This document shows, piece after piece, positions 8,970 through 16,945 of a DNA stretch of 29,130 bases (within the stretch, counting starts at the first letter, position 1; every line of letters begins with the position of its first letter). The notes below the pieces were generated by a model. It was given only the letters and a program-made list of their open reading frames with translations. It searched no databases and was not told where the DNA came from. Location of the stretch: the IMG/VR virus record IMGVR_UViG_3300020152_000052, positions 1-29,130 of that record. One strand, written 5' to 3'. The position numbers were made by a program, and so were the translations under genes. Source of the DNA: a virus.

Positions 8970-8994
8970 CTTGTATCTCCTGTTAAGGTATGAA

Positions 8995-9053
8995 GGTCAT
9001 GTATCTGCACTCTCGGAATGAAAGCGCATACACATGACCCCCGAAGGGGCCAT
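8995..9053 (-). promoter_or_regulatory. Double hairpin after capsid genes (attenuator or processing site)
   Basis: On the minus strand a hairpin of GGCCCC / GGGG type closed by a TTCG loop (9038-9051) is followed by a second stem GGTCATGT / ACATGACC (8 bp, perfect; 9032-9039 with 8995-9002). There is no T-tract, so it is not a classical terminator. It separates the abundant capsid and decoration mRNA from lower-dose genes, so partial termination or RNase processing is a reasonable guess. Confidence 0.45.
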
Positions 9054-9057
9054 GGTC

Positions 9058-9531
9058 TTACTCAGGGAACAGGCATTTGACGATCTTTGCGGATGCGTCG
9101 ATTGCTACTGCGCAGACGTGATCGGTCACGAGGGCCGATACATCCAGAGTCCCGTCAGTTGCACCAACAGGGGTGAGGGCGTTGCCATCAGCGCCAGCGG
9201 TGAGAGCTGTGGTCAGGGTGGCGGTGCCGCCAATCTGAACCCAGCCATAACCACCATTGGGGATGACTGCTTGAAGTACGCCAGCACCTACGTTTGCCGA
9301 GTCGGACAGGTCGCTTGTGACTTCCGTATCCGCGCCAGCAGAAGTGCCGCTAGGTGCGTAGTAATACGCAACGTTGCCAGCCACGGCTGCAACTGCACCC
9401 GCGCCTTGGTTGTACTTGACGTATTTGTACTTCTTGCCGCCTGCCTGCATACCGACAGCGCCAAGCGTGAACGCTGGGCCTTCGCCGGAGGTGCGGGTGT
9501 CAGTAAGATTCATTCCGATGATGTAGCTCAT
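9058..9531 (-). CDS. Capsid decoration / head-stabilising-like protein
   Basis: 157-aa, Ala/Gly/Thr/Val-rich protein directly downstream of the major capsid gene. The composition and alternating hydrophobic pattern (YKYVKYNQGAGAVAAVAGNVA, TATLTTALTAGADG) suggest a beta-rich surface protein. The start has a strong ribosome site, AAGGAGAAAACC before ATG, which fits a product needed in near-stoichiometric amounts with the coat. The role as decoration or head-fibre protein is inferred from position and composition. Confidence 0.55.
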   Translation of the reverse strand: MSYIIGMNLTDTRTSGEGPAFTLGAVGMQAGGKKYKYVKYNQGAGAVAAVAGNVAYYYAPSGTSAGADTEVTSDLSDSANVGAGVLQAVIPNGGYGWVQIGGTATLTTALTAGADGNALTPVGATDGTLDVSALVTDHVCAVAIDASAKIVKCLFPE

Positions 9532-9541
9532 GGTTTTCTCC

Positions 9542-10519
9542 TTAAGCCTTACCTACGCCTTGGCGGGCGCGGTTGGAGGTGACCAAGTTGCCTTGGAACA
9601 GAATCGGGATCACGATTGCATCCTGATTCACGGAACGCAGTTCAGGCATGATTTCCATGTTCGCGTCCTGATGGGCAACCAACTCAATGAAGTCGGTATT
9701 CAGGAAGTACATGTGCGAAGCAGGGATGCCGGATGCGGTGGAGTCGAAGAACACGTCAGCGGTCTTGTACTTCATGGAGACCATACCGCCCTTGCCTTCG
9801 TCGGATGGTGCATAACGCTTCAGGCTGGATTGGGAGGCTTCGTAGAACGAGAAGTACACAGAATCCATCACAATCAGGTCTGGCGTGTCATTGCCACGGG
9901 TTGTAGCAAGCCACAGCGGCAGCATCATGCCTGCTTCAATAGTCGAAGCGGACACCGTTACCGAAGCGTCGGAAGCATCACGCACCTGGTTTTGCCAGAA
10001 GGTGAAGGTGCTGGAATTGATGCCGCCAACCGTACCAGTGCCAGCATCAGCCACAAGTGCCTGGATGCCGTTGATCTGGTTGGATGCAGTGCCGTCCGAG
10101 TACAGGTCTTGCGAAAGGCCGTTAGCCATGGAACGCTGTGCGTTCTTGATCTTGGCTTTCACAAAATTGATGATGCGATTGGAGCCGGAGTTGGTACGAA
10201 TCTCCAGACCGGATGCAGCGACATTCACTGCAACCTGACGCCATGGGAATTCAGCGGCAGAAATCACATCAGAGGCAGCGACGTTCAGAACGTCAAAGCC
10301 GGAGTAGCGTTGATAGGTGCTGTTTGCTGCGTAATCCAGAGGTTGGACAATGGACAGGCCACCATCTTCGATACGGATACGGCCCTTTTCGGTCAGGCGA
10401 CGGAACAGCGCGTTGTGGTTGCTGACGTTATCAGCGATTTCTTTACTATGATTGCGATAGGTTGTGGAAACCAGTTCGGTAAACGTAGTAAAGAGGGAGC
10501 TTTGGCCTGGTGAAGCCAT
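9542..10519 (-). CDS. Major capsid protein
   Basis: 325-aa coat protein, HK97-fold type expected. Recognisable segments are an N-terminal helical arm (SSLFTTFTELVSTTYRNHSK), STYQRYSGFDVLNVAASDVI at about residues 67-86, then AAEFPWRQVAVNV, a SQDLYSDGTASNQINGIQALV loop at about 135-155, and a C-terminal NMEIMPELRSVNQDAIVIPI. These are characteristic of a common phage coat family. The ATG is preceded by AAAGAAAGGAATACATT, a strong ribosome site. The gene follows the scaffold gene by 15 bases and precedes the decoration-like gene. Confidence 0.88.
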   Translation of the reverse strand: MASPGQSSLFTTFTELVSTTYRNHSKEIADNVSNHNALFRRLTEKGRIRIEDGGLSIVQPLDYAANSTYQRYSGFDVLNVAASDVISAAEFPWRQVAVNVAASGLEIRTNSGSNRIINFVKAKIKNAQRSMANGLSQDLYSDGTASNQINGIQALVADAGTGTVGGINSSTFTFWQNQVRDASDASVTVSASTIEAGMMLPLWLATTRGNDTPDLIVMDSVYFSFYEASQSSLKRYAPSDEGKGGMVSMKYKTADVFFDSTASGIPASHMYFLNTDFIELVAHQDANMEIMPELRSVNQDAIVIPILFQGNLVTSNRARQGVGKA

Positions 10520-10534
10520 AATGTATTCCTTTCT

Positions 10535-11578
10535 TTACATGATCCCGAGCCGCTCGGCGGTCTCGCGGATCGTATCTTCCATTGAGCCAACGGGCTTGGC
10601 TGGCGGAACGATGCCCCTGCGGGATACGTTCACTGCTGCGGCCTGCTTGGCGGCTTGTGCTTTACTGTTGGCCTCCTGCCTTGCCTTCTCGTCACGCTCG
10701 GCTTGCTGTTTAGCTAGCACCTGTTGGCGTACGGTGGGATTTGCGTAGATGGCTTTTTCGTAAGCATCTTTGAGGTCGCTAGCAAGCCCGGCCTGTAAAA
10801 GCCCTGACATGTCGCTGCGTACTTGCTCAAAGTAGATATGTGAAGGATCGGATTTGAACTGCTCAATCTGGCTGTCTAGCGCTTGGCGTTCCTGCCATTC
10901 CCTCGATTGGTTTTGCTGCTGAATCCACCCTTCCAGTTGCTGTAGGCGACTGGTGAGAGTGGCAACTTGCGGATCAACCTGCGGCTGACTCGCGGAGTAT
11001 TCCTGTGCTTGCCCCATGTCAATGCCGTAGTCACGGGCAATGGTGTGGAGCATCTGTATTTTCTGTTGCTGGTTGCCATAGCGCAGGGCATGGTCGGCAG
11101 CGAACAGGTGTTGGGCTGCGGTTGCAGGGTCTACGCCTGCGGCCTGGATGGTGTGCATGTAGGGCTGGAGGGCGCGTTCGAATGATTCCGCTATCTGCGC
11201 CTTGCCGCGATACTGCTCAATCCCCCTGTGCATCTCTTCCGAACGGCGGATGAATGCCGCCATGACTGCGGGATCTTTGGCGATAACTTCAGCCTCTTCC
11301 TTGCGCAGTCCGAGCTTTTGCAGTTCTGGGGGTACGGTGAATTCTTGCGGTTGCGGTATTGGCTCGGCTGGGGCTTGAGTTTCTACCTGGGGCTGCTCTG
11401 TGAGCTGCTCCGCTTCCTGCTTGGCGAATCGCCCCTTCTCGTCACGGGCGCGGCCTTCTATCTTTTCCAAGGTCTCGCGGATGGTGTCATCCATGGACTT
11501 TGGTTCTTGCGGTTCAACTACTTCTTGCGGCTGCTCGATTACTTCTTCCTCTGTCAAGAGGATTTCTTCGTCAGACAT
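10535..11578 (-). CDS. Capsid scaffolding protein
   Basis: 347-aa assembly scaffold that directs procapsid formation and then leaves. The N-terminus is very acidic and Gln/Glu/Pro-rich (SDEEILLTEEEVIEQPQEV), followed by the motif ARDEKGRFAKQ (about residue 46), common in phage scaffolds. The middle and C-terminal parts are helical and Gln/Ala/Lys-rich, ending in a basic segment and MEDTIRETAERLGIM. I chose the ATG at 11578 because GGAG lies 7-10 bases upstream. An in-frame TTG six codons earlier has no ribosome site and covers it. It has the expected place between portal and major capsid. Confidence 0.82.
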   Translation of the reverse strand: MSDEEILLTEEEVIEQPQEVVEPQEPKSMDDTIRETLEKIEGRARDEKGRFAKQEAEQLTEQPQVETQAPAEPIPQPQEFTVPPELQKLGLRKEEAEVIAKDPAVMAAFIRRSEEMHRGIEQYRGKAQIAESFERALQPYMHTIQAAGVDPATAAQHLFAADHALRYGNQQQKIQMLHTIARDYGIDMGQAQEYSASQPQVDPQVATLTSRLQQLEGWIQQQNQSREWQERQALDSQIEQFKSDPSHIYFEQVRSDMSGLLQAGLASDLKDAYEKAIYANPTVRQQVLAKQQAERDEKARQEANSKAQAAKQAAAVNVSRRGIVPPAKPVGSMEDTIRETAERLGIM

Positions 11579-11617
11579 GATTGCTCCAAGGGTCAATGCG
11601 GGAGTCCATCCCCGCCC

Positions 11618-11633
11618 AGCGCCTCACGGCGTT
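11618..11633 (-). promoter_or_regulatory. GNRA-tetraloop hairpin (copy 3)
   Basis: Minus-strand AACGCCGTGAGGCGCT, identical to copy 2, located 39 nt before the scaffold ATG in the gap after the zinc-ribbon gene. Confidence 0.55.
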
Positions 11634-11648
11634 CAGGTATTTACTGGA

Positions 11649-12029
11649 CTAGGTAACTGCTAAAGCTGCTTTCTTCTCGTCCGGCAACTGTTTAATTGCC
11701 TGTTCGATGGTCTTTTCCAGCGCCTTGTCCTGTTTCTGTTCTTCATACATGGCGCGGCGTGCAGCTTCTTTCTTTTCCTGCTCCATCCCTTCCCATGGTC
11801 GGCAGTTGTTGCGTGCCATATCCTCTTTACGGGCCTTGGTGGTGGTGATGGGTCGCCCGTCTATGGGCGAGGTGTATGCGATGTTGTGTACGTAACCCAT
11901 TGGGGACGAGAGAATGACCTTCTCTGTCTTGATGCCACAGCAAACGGGGGTATCTTGGCAATTGACGACGGTCTGGTAATACTCCTGCTGCTTGCTGCAT
12001 ACAGGGCAACGCGCTTCGTAAATGGGCAT
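11649..12029 (-). CDS. Zinc-ribbon protein between portal and scaffold
   Basis: 126-aa protein. The N-terminus (MPIYEARCPVCSKQQEYYQT) carries a first CxxC at residues 8-11 and a Cys pair at about 31-32 followed by Gly, resembling FmdB-type zinc ribbons. The C-terminal half is a Lys/Glu-rich helix. Its ATG overlaps the portal stop (TGATG). Phages often place such small metal-binding proteins beside the portal gene; the role is unknown and could be assembly or regulation. Confidence 0.6.
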   Translation of the reverse strand: MPIYEARCPVCSKQQEYYQTVVNCQDTPVCCGIKTEKVILSSPMGYVHNIAYTSPIDGRPITTTKARKEDMARNNCRPWEGMEQEKKEAARRAMYEEQKQDKALEKTIEQAIKQLPDEKKAALAVT

Positions 12030-14062
12030 CAGGTGATGTCCTCGTTCGCCTCGCGGTTCGCGTTGGCTAATGTAGCCTGGTCAACGCCTGCCTTTGCCGA
12101 AATATTGGCAACGATGATCTTGATAGCGGCCTCAAGTTGCATCTTCATGTCCTCGCGCTCAAGCCTGCGCTCTTCACGCATGTTTTCCATCTGCTGCTTC
12201 ATGAATTCGCGCTGGTTGGCAGAGTCTTCCTTAATCTGCGCTATCTGCGTCTTGGTCTCTTCCTGCATCTGCGTGACTTGCAGGGAGTTGTCCTGTTCCT
12301 GCTCTTGTGGGGCCTGTTGTGGCTGCTGAATCTTGTCCAGCGCATCCTCCACTGCATTGCCGAGCTTGGCGCGGCGGCAGACGGTCATGATGAGTTCCTT
12401 GACCACTTCCACGGGGACAGCGCCAGACTGCACGGCAGGGCCGAACCCGTTGATGACTTCAACAACCCCTTGCAGCACTTCTCGCAAGCCAGCCATGTCC
12501 TCGCCAACGGAAGCGGCAATGGTGGAGTCTGTTTCAATATCCACCTTGAACGTGCGCTGCTTGTCATCTCGCAATAATTGAATGACTTCTTCCCATGTAG
12601 GCGTTTTCAGCACTTCAGGCGGTACTTCCTGCCCCTGCTGCTGCGCCATGAGAGCCTGTTGCTTCTCTTCCATGGAGGGAAACTTGAGGCCAGTCATGGT
12701 GGACAGGGTTTCGGGCTGGAACTTCTCAGCGATTATTTCGCCCTGGATGCGAATCAGGTCACGAATGAAGCGTGAAACTTCTGATGCCATCTTGGAGATA
12801 CGGGAGCCGCCCCACTTGTCCTTGATTTCCTGCGCCCGTGCCGTCTCGTTGGGGTCAGATACCCCACGGAGAATATCCCCGAGGCCAATGATTTCGTAGA
12901 TGACGCCTTTGCACTGCTCACGCTGGATATACAGCTCTTTCAGCACCTTCGCAGCCTGCTCAATAGGCATGAACCAGATGGCTTTTTCCAGTCCGCCACG
13001 TTCAAGCAATGCGGTGACGTTCTGTGCAGGGATGAGGTCGTTATCCTCACCTCGCATGAGTTCGGAGAGTTCGACCAGGGTGGCGTCGTATATGCCGCGC
13101 ATCTTCAAACCCTTTATCAGGGTATTGATGCGCTTGCTTACGGCATCCAGCTCGTCGGCCTGCTCCTTGTACAGCTCGAACAAGGCCAATGGCACGAGGC
13201 TGGCACTATCTTCAATGGAATACAAGGGGCGTGGGATTGGGTAGAACTCAACTAAATTCAGCGGGTCGGCAACAACCTTCAGTGGTGAGTTTTTGTAGCC
13301 ATTGGAGATAAAGATGACTTCCTTCTTATCCTTGTCCCATATCTCCCACACTTCAGCGGTCTTGAAGCTATCCTTGATAACTTCGTCACGCTCGGACTTG
13401 AGCACATCATCCTCGGTTGAATCGAGGTTGATCGCTCTGCCAATCTCTTCGCCAAACTGCTCTATGAGTTCATCACGCGTCAGGCGATGACGGAATGCTA
13501 TCCAGCAGACTTCACACCATTCCTTGCCGGATGAGATGCGGAAGTCATCCCACTGCACATGCTCGATGGGGGATTGCTCCCAATCCAGCCGCTCGTCATA
13601 GCCTTCGTCCGATTCTTCGTTGGAGACCTGGCTGATTGAGGGGACATACTTGACACGACATACACCGCGCCCTGGCAACAGCATGTCCAGCACCGCGGCC
13701 TTGATGTTGTGGTCAAAGTCCGTTGTATCCAGCCCATATTCCAGCGCACGCGACAATACTTCTGATGCTGCTTTTCCTAATGGATCGGCGTCCTTGAACC
13801 TGCGTCTTACGTCAGGGGATGGCAATGAGTTGTATACAGCAGGGCGCAATGTCTCGGTGTTGGCCCACAGAATATTGAAGCTGTGGCGCTTGGCTTCGTG
13901 TTGCCTGTAGCGTTTCCAGACACGTTCGCCCTTCTTGCGCCAATCAGACTCGCGCTTGTCAGCCAGCTTGAGTTCCAGCAGCCAGCGCTTGACTACGCCA
14001 GCCGGGTTCTTCTCAAGATCGCCAGCCTGCTCCAGCGTTGCGGTGCTGCCTTCGATTTCCAT
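12029..14062 (-). CDS. Portal protein
   Basis: 677-aa portal, forming the dodecameric DNA channel at one capsid vertex. The length is in the range of P22-type portals. Recognisable portions are the N-terminal helical region with WRKKGERVWKRYRQHEAKRH (residues about 41-60), FNILWANTETLRPAVYNSLPSP (62-83), the middle WDKDKKEVIFISNGY segment, and a NETARAQEIKDKWGGSRI stretch of the stem/crown. The last approximately 100 residues are a Gln/Glu-rich coiled coil (QMQEETKTQIAQIKEDSANQ). It starts directly after the TAA of the 75-aa gene (TAAATG) and overlaps the zinc-ribbon start. Confidence 0.85.
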   Translation of the reverse strand: MEIEGSTATLEQAGDLEKNPAGVVKRWLLELKLADKRESDWRKKGERVWKRYRQHEAKRHSFNILWANTETLRPAVYNSLPSPDVRRRFKDADPLGKAASEVLSRALEYGLDTTDFDHNIKAAVLDMLLPGRGVCRVKYVPSISQVSNEESDEGYDERLDWEQSPIEHVQWDDFRISSGKEWCEVCWIAFRHRLTRDELIEQFGEEIGRAINLDSTEDDVLKSERDEVIKDSFKTAEVWEIWDKDKKEVIFISNGYKNSPLKVVADPLNLVEFYPIPRPLYSIEDSASLVPLALFELYKEQADELDAVSKRINTLIKGLKMRGIYDATLVELSELMRGEDNDLIPAQNVTALLERGGLEKAIWFMPIEQAAKVLKELYIQREQCKGVIYEIIGLGDILRGVSDPNETARAQEIKDKWGGSRISKMASEVSRFIRDLIRIQGEIIAEKFQPETLSTMTGLKFPSMEEKQQALMAQQQGQEVPPEVLKTPTWEEVIQLLRDDKQRTFKVDIETDSTIAASVGEDMAGLREVLQGVVEVINGFGPAVQSGAVPVEVVKELIMTVCRRAKLGNAVEDALDKIQQPQQAPQEQEQDNSLQVTQMQEETKTQIAQIKEDSANQREFMKQQMENMREERRLEREDMKMQLEAAIKIIVANISAKAGVDQATLANANREANEDIT

Positions 14063-14290
14063 TTAGACGATTGCCGTAGGGTTAAGCAGCGCATAGTTGT
14101 GTGCCGCTGCCGAGGTTGTGATAGTTGGTTCAACGGACTGCGCCCATGCAAGCACACGCCCGCTCCATGATTGGTCTTCTGCGATGCCTCTCAGGTCACA
14201 ATAGGCGTGCCAATCCCCTTCATAGGTCTCTGCCGTGCTTGTGATAGCGCGTAGGGTGTCTTGCACTACACCCATGAGGGAGTTAGCCAT
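14063..14290 (-). CDS. Small conserved-type protein between terminase and portal (75 aa)
   Basis: Function not recognised. It is a short soluble protein with an N-terminal helix (MGVVQDTLRAITSTAET), a central DWHAYCDLRGIAED segment and a Thr/Ala-rich end. The ribosome site AAGGAAGAATAA precedes ATG and the gene is directly coupled to the terminase stop (TAAATG). The position suggests a packaging or head-completion accessory, but nothing in the sequence proves it. Confidence 0.6.
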   Translation of the reverse strand: MANSLMGVVQDTLRAITSTAETYEGDWHAYCDLRGIAEDQSWSGRVLAWAQSVEPTITTSAAAHNYALLNPTAIV

Positions 14291-15760
14291 TTATTCTTCC
14301 TTTGCCCGTCTATGGGCTTTGATTAGTTCGTTCACGGTTTGCTGTTGGGGCCACCTTGGAGCAGGTGAGCTAGGGCCTGGCTTGATCCACGGGCGGGACA
14401 TGCAGGCATAACGCCAATCGTCCGCTGCGTGGTCTTCAGCTTCGGTATCTAAATCTTCTAACCTGTCCTTGTCGTGTTGTAGAACAGGGATGGTTCGTAT
14501 TGAATCTTCACAGGTAGAGAAGCAGACCATCATGGGCCTATCTTCGGCCTCTCCCTCCAGGCGGTTGCGCATCTGATCCCATCCGCCCATCGCGCCGTTT
14601 TGTCTTACGCGTGCGTTATCAGCTCTGCGCCAGTAGATTTTCTTGCCACTGCCGTCTGTGATTCTTTCCTGAATGGATGGGCCGCCGTCCTGCGTGAAAG
14701 CTGCCGGGTCTATTACCCCGTATTCGATCTTCGAGTCATTCTTTTCGCGTTCCGCTAGTCCAGCGCCTACAGCCTCGGCTGTCATCTTCAGTCCCACGTT
14801 GTATAGCTTCTGTCCGTAGGAGTCTTTCTTGATGCCGTACCACTCGCGGTAGCGGACCAAACATCCACGCGGGAGAATCAATCCTGCCTCGGTCTTGTAG
14901 TCGTCAGAGACAACTGCCCACCATCCGAAAGAGAATGGCTTTGCACTGCCCCAATCCCCAGACCTGAAGCGCATCCAGTGAGGAGGAATTTCGAATGGCC
15001 TTACAACGTGTCGTGACTTGCTCCAGCAGTCAAAGAATGCACCTGCAACAATGTCCCAATCACCTTCCAGCCATGCCTTACGCAATGCCTCATTGCCGCC
15101 AGTAGCAGCCTTGATGCGGTTTCTGTAGTTGGGGTCATTCAGCAGCAGGATTGCGTTGTCTTGCGTCCGCGATGGGACGTACATTCGCGTGAAGCCAGTG
15201 TCAGGATCTCTGAATGGCCGGTAAGGTCCGTTAGCTACATATCTTTCCTTGACCCAGCCATGTCCAACGCCGCCAGGGTTGCCTGTCAGCCTGACGGTAC
15301 ATGGCACCCCATACGGACTACGCAATGTGGATAGCATCTTGAGTAAGCCACCAGGCGTTGCGTATTCGGTTACTTCGTCAAAGCTGATGCCTGTGTATTG
15401 GTGCCCGTGGTATCTGCCGTAATCGCGCTCATGTTCGATATAGCGCATTTTCACGGTTGCGCCATTGGGCCAGTACCAGCAGTTGCTGAACGGGTGGTCT
15501 GCGCTCGTCTGCGTCTTGTATACAGCCCCGGTATGCGGGAATACCTCGGAAGCTCTTGCCTGCAACTCTTCAAGTTCGGGATAGGTTTTGCGGAACATGA
15601 TGCCGCGCCACTTATCCGAGTATCTTAGTGCGCCATCTTCCTGATAGCCGATCTGAAAGTCTGACTTGCCGCCGCCCCGTTCTCCGCCGTAGAAAACTTC
15701 ATCGCACCAGTCAGCAGAAAGAGCGCTACTCTGCGGACCCGGCTGCGGTTCCCAGGCCAT
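14291..15760 (-). CDS. terL: Terminase large subunit
   Basis: 489-aa packaging motor and headful/cos nuclease. Walker A is GGERGGGKS at residues 25-33. Walker B is GISFDEVT at 124-131 with Asp128-Glu129. Motif III (coupling) is LTGNP at 158-162. The nuclease domain follows, with candidate metal ligands Asp269 (SGDWG), Asp351 (VIDPAAF) and Asp447/448 (HAADDWRYA). The full length is as expected. Its start overlaps the preceding small-subunit-like frame by 35 bases and has no strong ribosome site, so translational coupling is likely. Confidence 0.92.
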   Translation of the reverse strand: MAWEPQPGPQSSALSADWCDEVFYGGERGGGKSDFQIGYQEDGALRYSDKWRGIMFRKTYPELEELQARASEVFPHTGAVYKTQTSADHPFSNCWYWPNGATVKMRYIEHERDYGRYHGHQYTGISFDEVTEYATPGGLLKMLSTLRSPYGVPCTVRLTGNPGGVGHGWVKERYVANGPYRPFRDPDTGFTRMYVPSRTQDNAILLLNDPNYRNRIKAATGGNEALRKAWLEGDWDIVAGAFFDCWSKSRHVVRPFEIPPHWMRFRSGDWGSAKPFSFGWWAVVSDDYKTEAGLILPRGCLVRYREWYGIKKDSYGQKLYNVGLKMTAEAVGAGLAEREKNDSKIEYGVIDPAAFTQDGGPSIQERITDGSGKKIYWRRADNARVRQNGAMGGWDQMRNRLEGEAEDRPMMVCFSTCEDSIRTIPVLQHDKDRLEDLDTEAEDHAADDWRYACMSRPWIKPGPSSPAPRWPQQQTVNELIKAHRRAKEE

Positions 15761-16043
15761 GAGCGGCTAACCATTCCTCTTTAGTCAATTGTGGGCGGTT
15801 GGAGATGTTCATATCTCCCTTGAGTTCTGTTTTCTGCTCCACAAACTGAGGGGCCTTACCGTCCAAACGGTCACCTAATTCCTTGATTGCCTGTATGTCG
15901 CCTTCTGCTGCCTTGTCTAGCAAGGCCTCGGCAATGCGCCTTAATCTTTCACCGTCAGACTGTGTTACAGCACGGCGAATTGTATTGGCCCATAACCTAT
16001 TGTCAGCATTGGAATTGGTATTACCTTTTGGTGCTCCAGCCAT
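15726..16043 (-). CDS. Terminase small subunit-like protein
   Basis: 105-aa protein immediately before TerL. The start MAGAPKGNTNS and the central helical RRIAEALLDKAAEGDIQAIK (residues about 35-54) followed by ELGDRLDGKAPQ are a form often found directly upstream of large terminases and annotated as small subunit or hypothetical. It presumably recognises the packaging site. The stop lies 35 bases inside TerL. A small hairpin (CGCTA / TAGCG) precedes its ATG. Confidence 0.65.
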   Translation of the reverse strand: MAGAPKGNTNSNADNRLWANTIRRAVTQSDGERLRRIAEALLDKAAEGDIQAIKELGDRLDGKAPQFVEQKTELKGDMNISNRPQLTKEEWLAAHGLGTAAGSAE

Positions 16044-16079
16044 CTCATATCGCTAACTGTTGAGCTAGCGCCTCTTGAG

Positions 16080-16292
16080 TTAAGCCGACAGAGCTGCTTT
16101 TAGTAACGTGGCAGCTTGTGCGGCGGTGTTTGATTGTGCGATTTGTGCCCAGCCAGATTTGCGGCTGGTACTGTTTACGTTCTCGGCGTATACATCAGTT
16201 GCCGATGCGCCTGCTGCGCTGAAGCGAGTGATTCTGCAATTCAATCCTTCAGCGGCTATCTGGGTCTGTAGTTCGGCTTCGGTGAATGCCAT
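16080..16292 (-). CDS. First late gene: small protein of unknown function (70 aa)
   Basis: First coding region after the long late leader. It has an N-terminal helix (FTEAELQTQIAAEGL), a Ser/Ala-rich middle and a C-terminal Ala-rich helix. It has no recognised domain. The ribosome site AAGGA lies 7-8 bases before ATG. The U-tract of the leader terminator ends only 15 bases before the ATG, so expression of this and all later genes must depend on read-through. Confidence 0.55.
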   Translation of the reverse strand: MAFTEAELQTQIAAEGLNCRITRFSAAGASATDVYAENVNSTSRKSGWAQIAQSNTAAQAATLLKAALSA

Positions 16293-16307
16293 GATTTGTC
16301 CTTACAT

Positions 16308-16335
16308 AAAAAAGCCCCGCTGTTATAGCGAGGCT
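16308..16335 (-). terminator. Intrinsic terminator at the end of the late leader
   Basis: Minus-strand stem AGCCTCGCT / AGCGGGGCT (9 bp with one G-T pair), loop ATAAC, followed by TTTTTT. It stands directly before the first late gene and is oriented to stop the late transcript unless it is antiterminated. Confidence 0.85.
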
Positions 16336-16559
16336 GGGGGTGATTGGTTGGCTACTCGCTGCATCTAGTGGGCCTGTTCTAAGAATCAGGGGTTATCTTT
16401 CCACTAGCATCCGCTTTTGCCGAGAGCTTGATGCTTTCGCAGAGCAAGAGTAATTAAACGGGATAGCTTGCCTAACCCTCCCGTGGGGTCATCCGTCATA
16501 GATTGATCGGGTCTATGTGGGACTGTCTAGAACAGGGCTACGCGCTCATTTGCAAGCGC

Positions 16560-16642
16560 ATACGGCTGATGACTGACGAGCTGTTCTAGCTTTCATCGAA
16601 GCGGCTATGGGGTGCTATCCCTGAGCCAATCATCATGCGTAT
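16560..16642 (-). repeat. Leader module A: duplicated long-helix unit
   Basis: Minus strand: ATACG, internal loop, TGATGATTG pairs with CAGTCATCA, internal loop, CGTAT. It encloses three small hairpins (GGCT / AGCC, GCTT / AAGC and AGCT / AGCT). It shares the internal-loop bases, the inner helix and a following GCTCAG with module B at 16946-17048, while the outer helix differs by a compensated pair, so the two are duplicated structured units. Confidence 0.55.
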
Positions 16643-16888
16643 AGCAAAGCTCTCTAATCCGTAAGCACCAGGGAGATAGGGTCTCTAGTGAGTAGAGGTG
16701 TATTGGGTTAGAGGGCTTTGCTTTAGGCAATAAATGCACGGCGGTATTGTTCAGCGCCGCCGAGGATGCCTTACCTATCCCGCGATGTTCTGCCAGGCCA
16801 ACTTTCGGATTGCGCATCGTTTACGCCGGGATGGTTATCGCTTACCACCCAATCGGCTTACCCCTTGTGCACAGAGATAAGCGGAAAT

Positions 16889-16923
16889 AAAAAAGGCCCC
16901 GACCATTTCTGGAAGGAGCCTTT
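16889..16923 (-). terminator. Intrinsic terminator inside late leader (tR'-like)
   Basis: Minus-strand stem AAAGGCTCC / GGGGCCTTT (9 bp with one G-T pair) followed by TTTTTT. It lies about 210-240 nt downstream of the predicted late start site, close to the distance of lambda tR' from PR' (which yields 6S RNA). Confidence 0.85.
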
Positions 16924-16945
16924 GCTTGTTACACGTTGGCAGACG

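Noticed and set aside
9530-10513. 327-codon plus-strand frame opposite the major capsid gene
   Set aside because: It is exactly antisense to a strongly recognised coat protein, has no ribosome site, and its composition (Cys- and His-rich, no domain) is that of a shadow frame.
15398-15628. Plus-strand frame inside the terminase gene
   Set aside because: Antisense to a well-supported TerL with intact Walker motifs; no independent support.
16605-16817. 70-codon minus-strand frame in the late leader
   Set aside because: It has no ribosome site and runs across strong inverted repeats of the structured leader; no protein family pattern.
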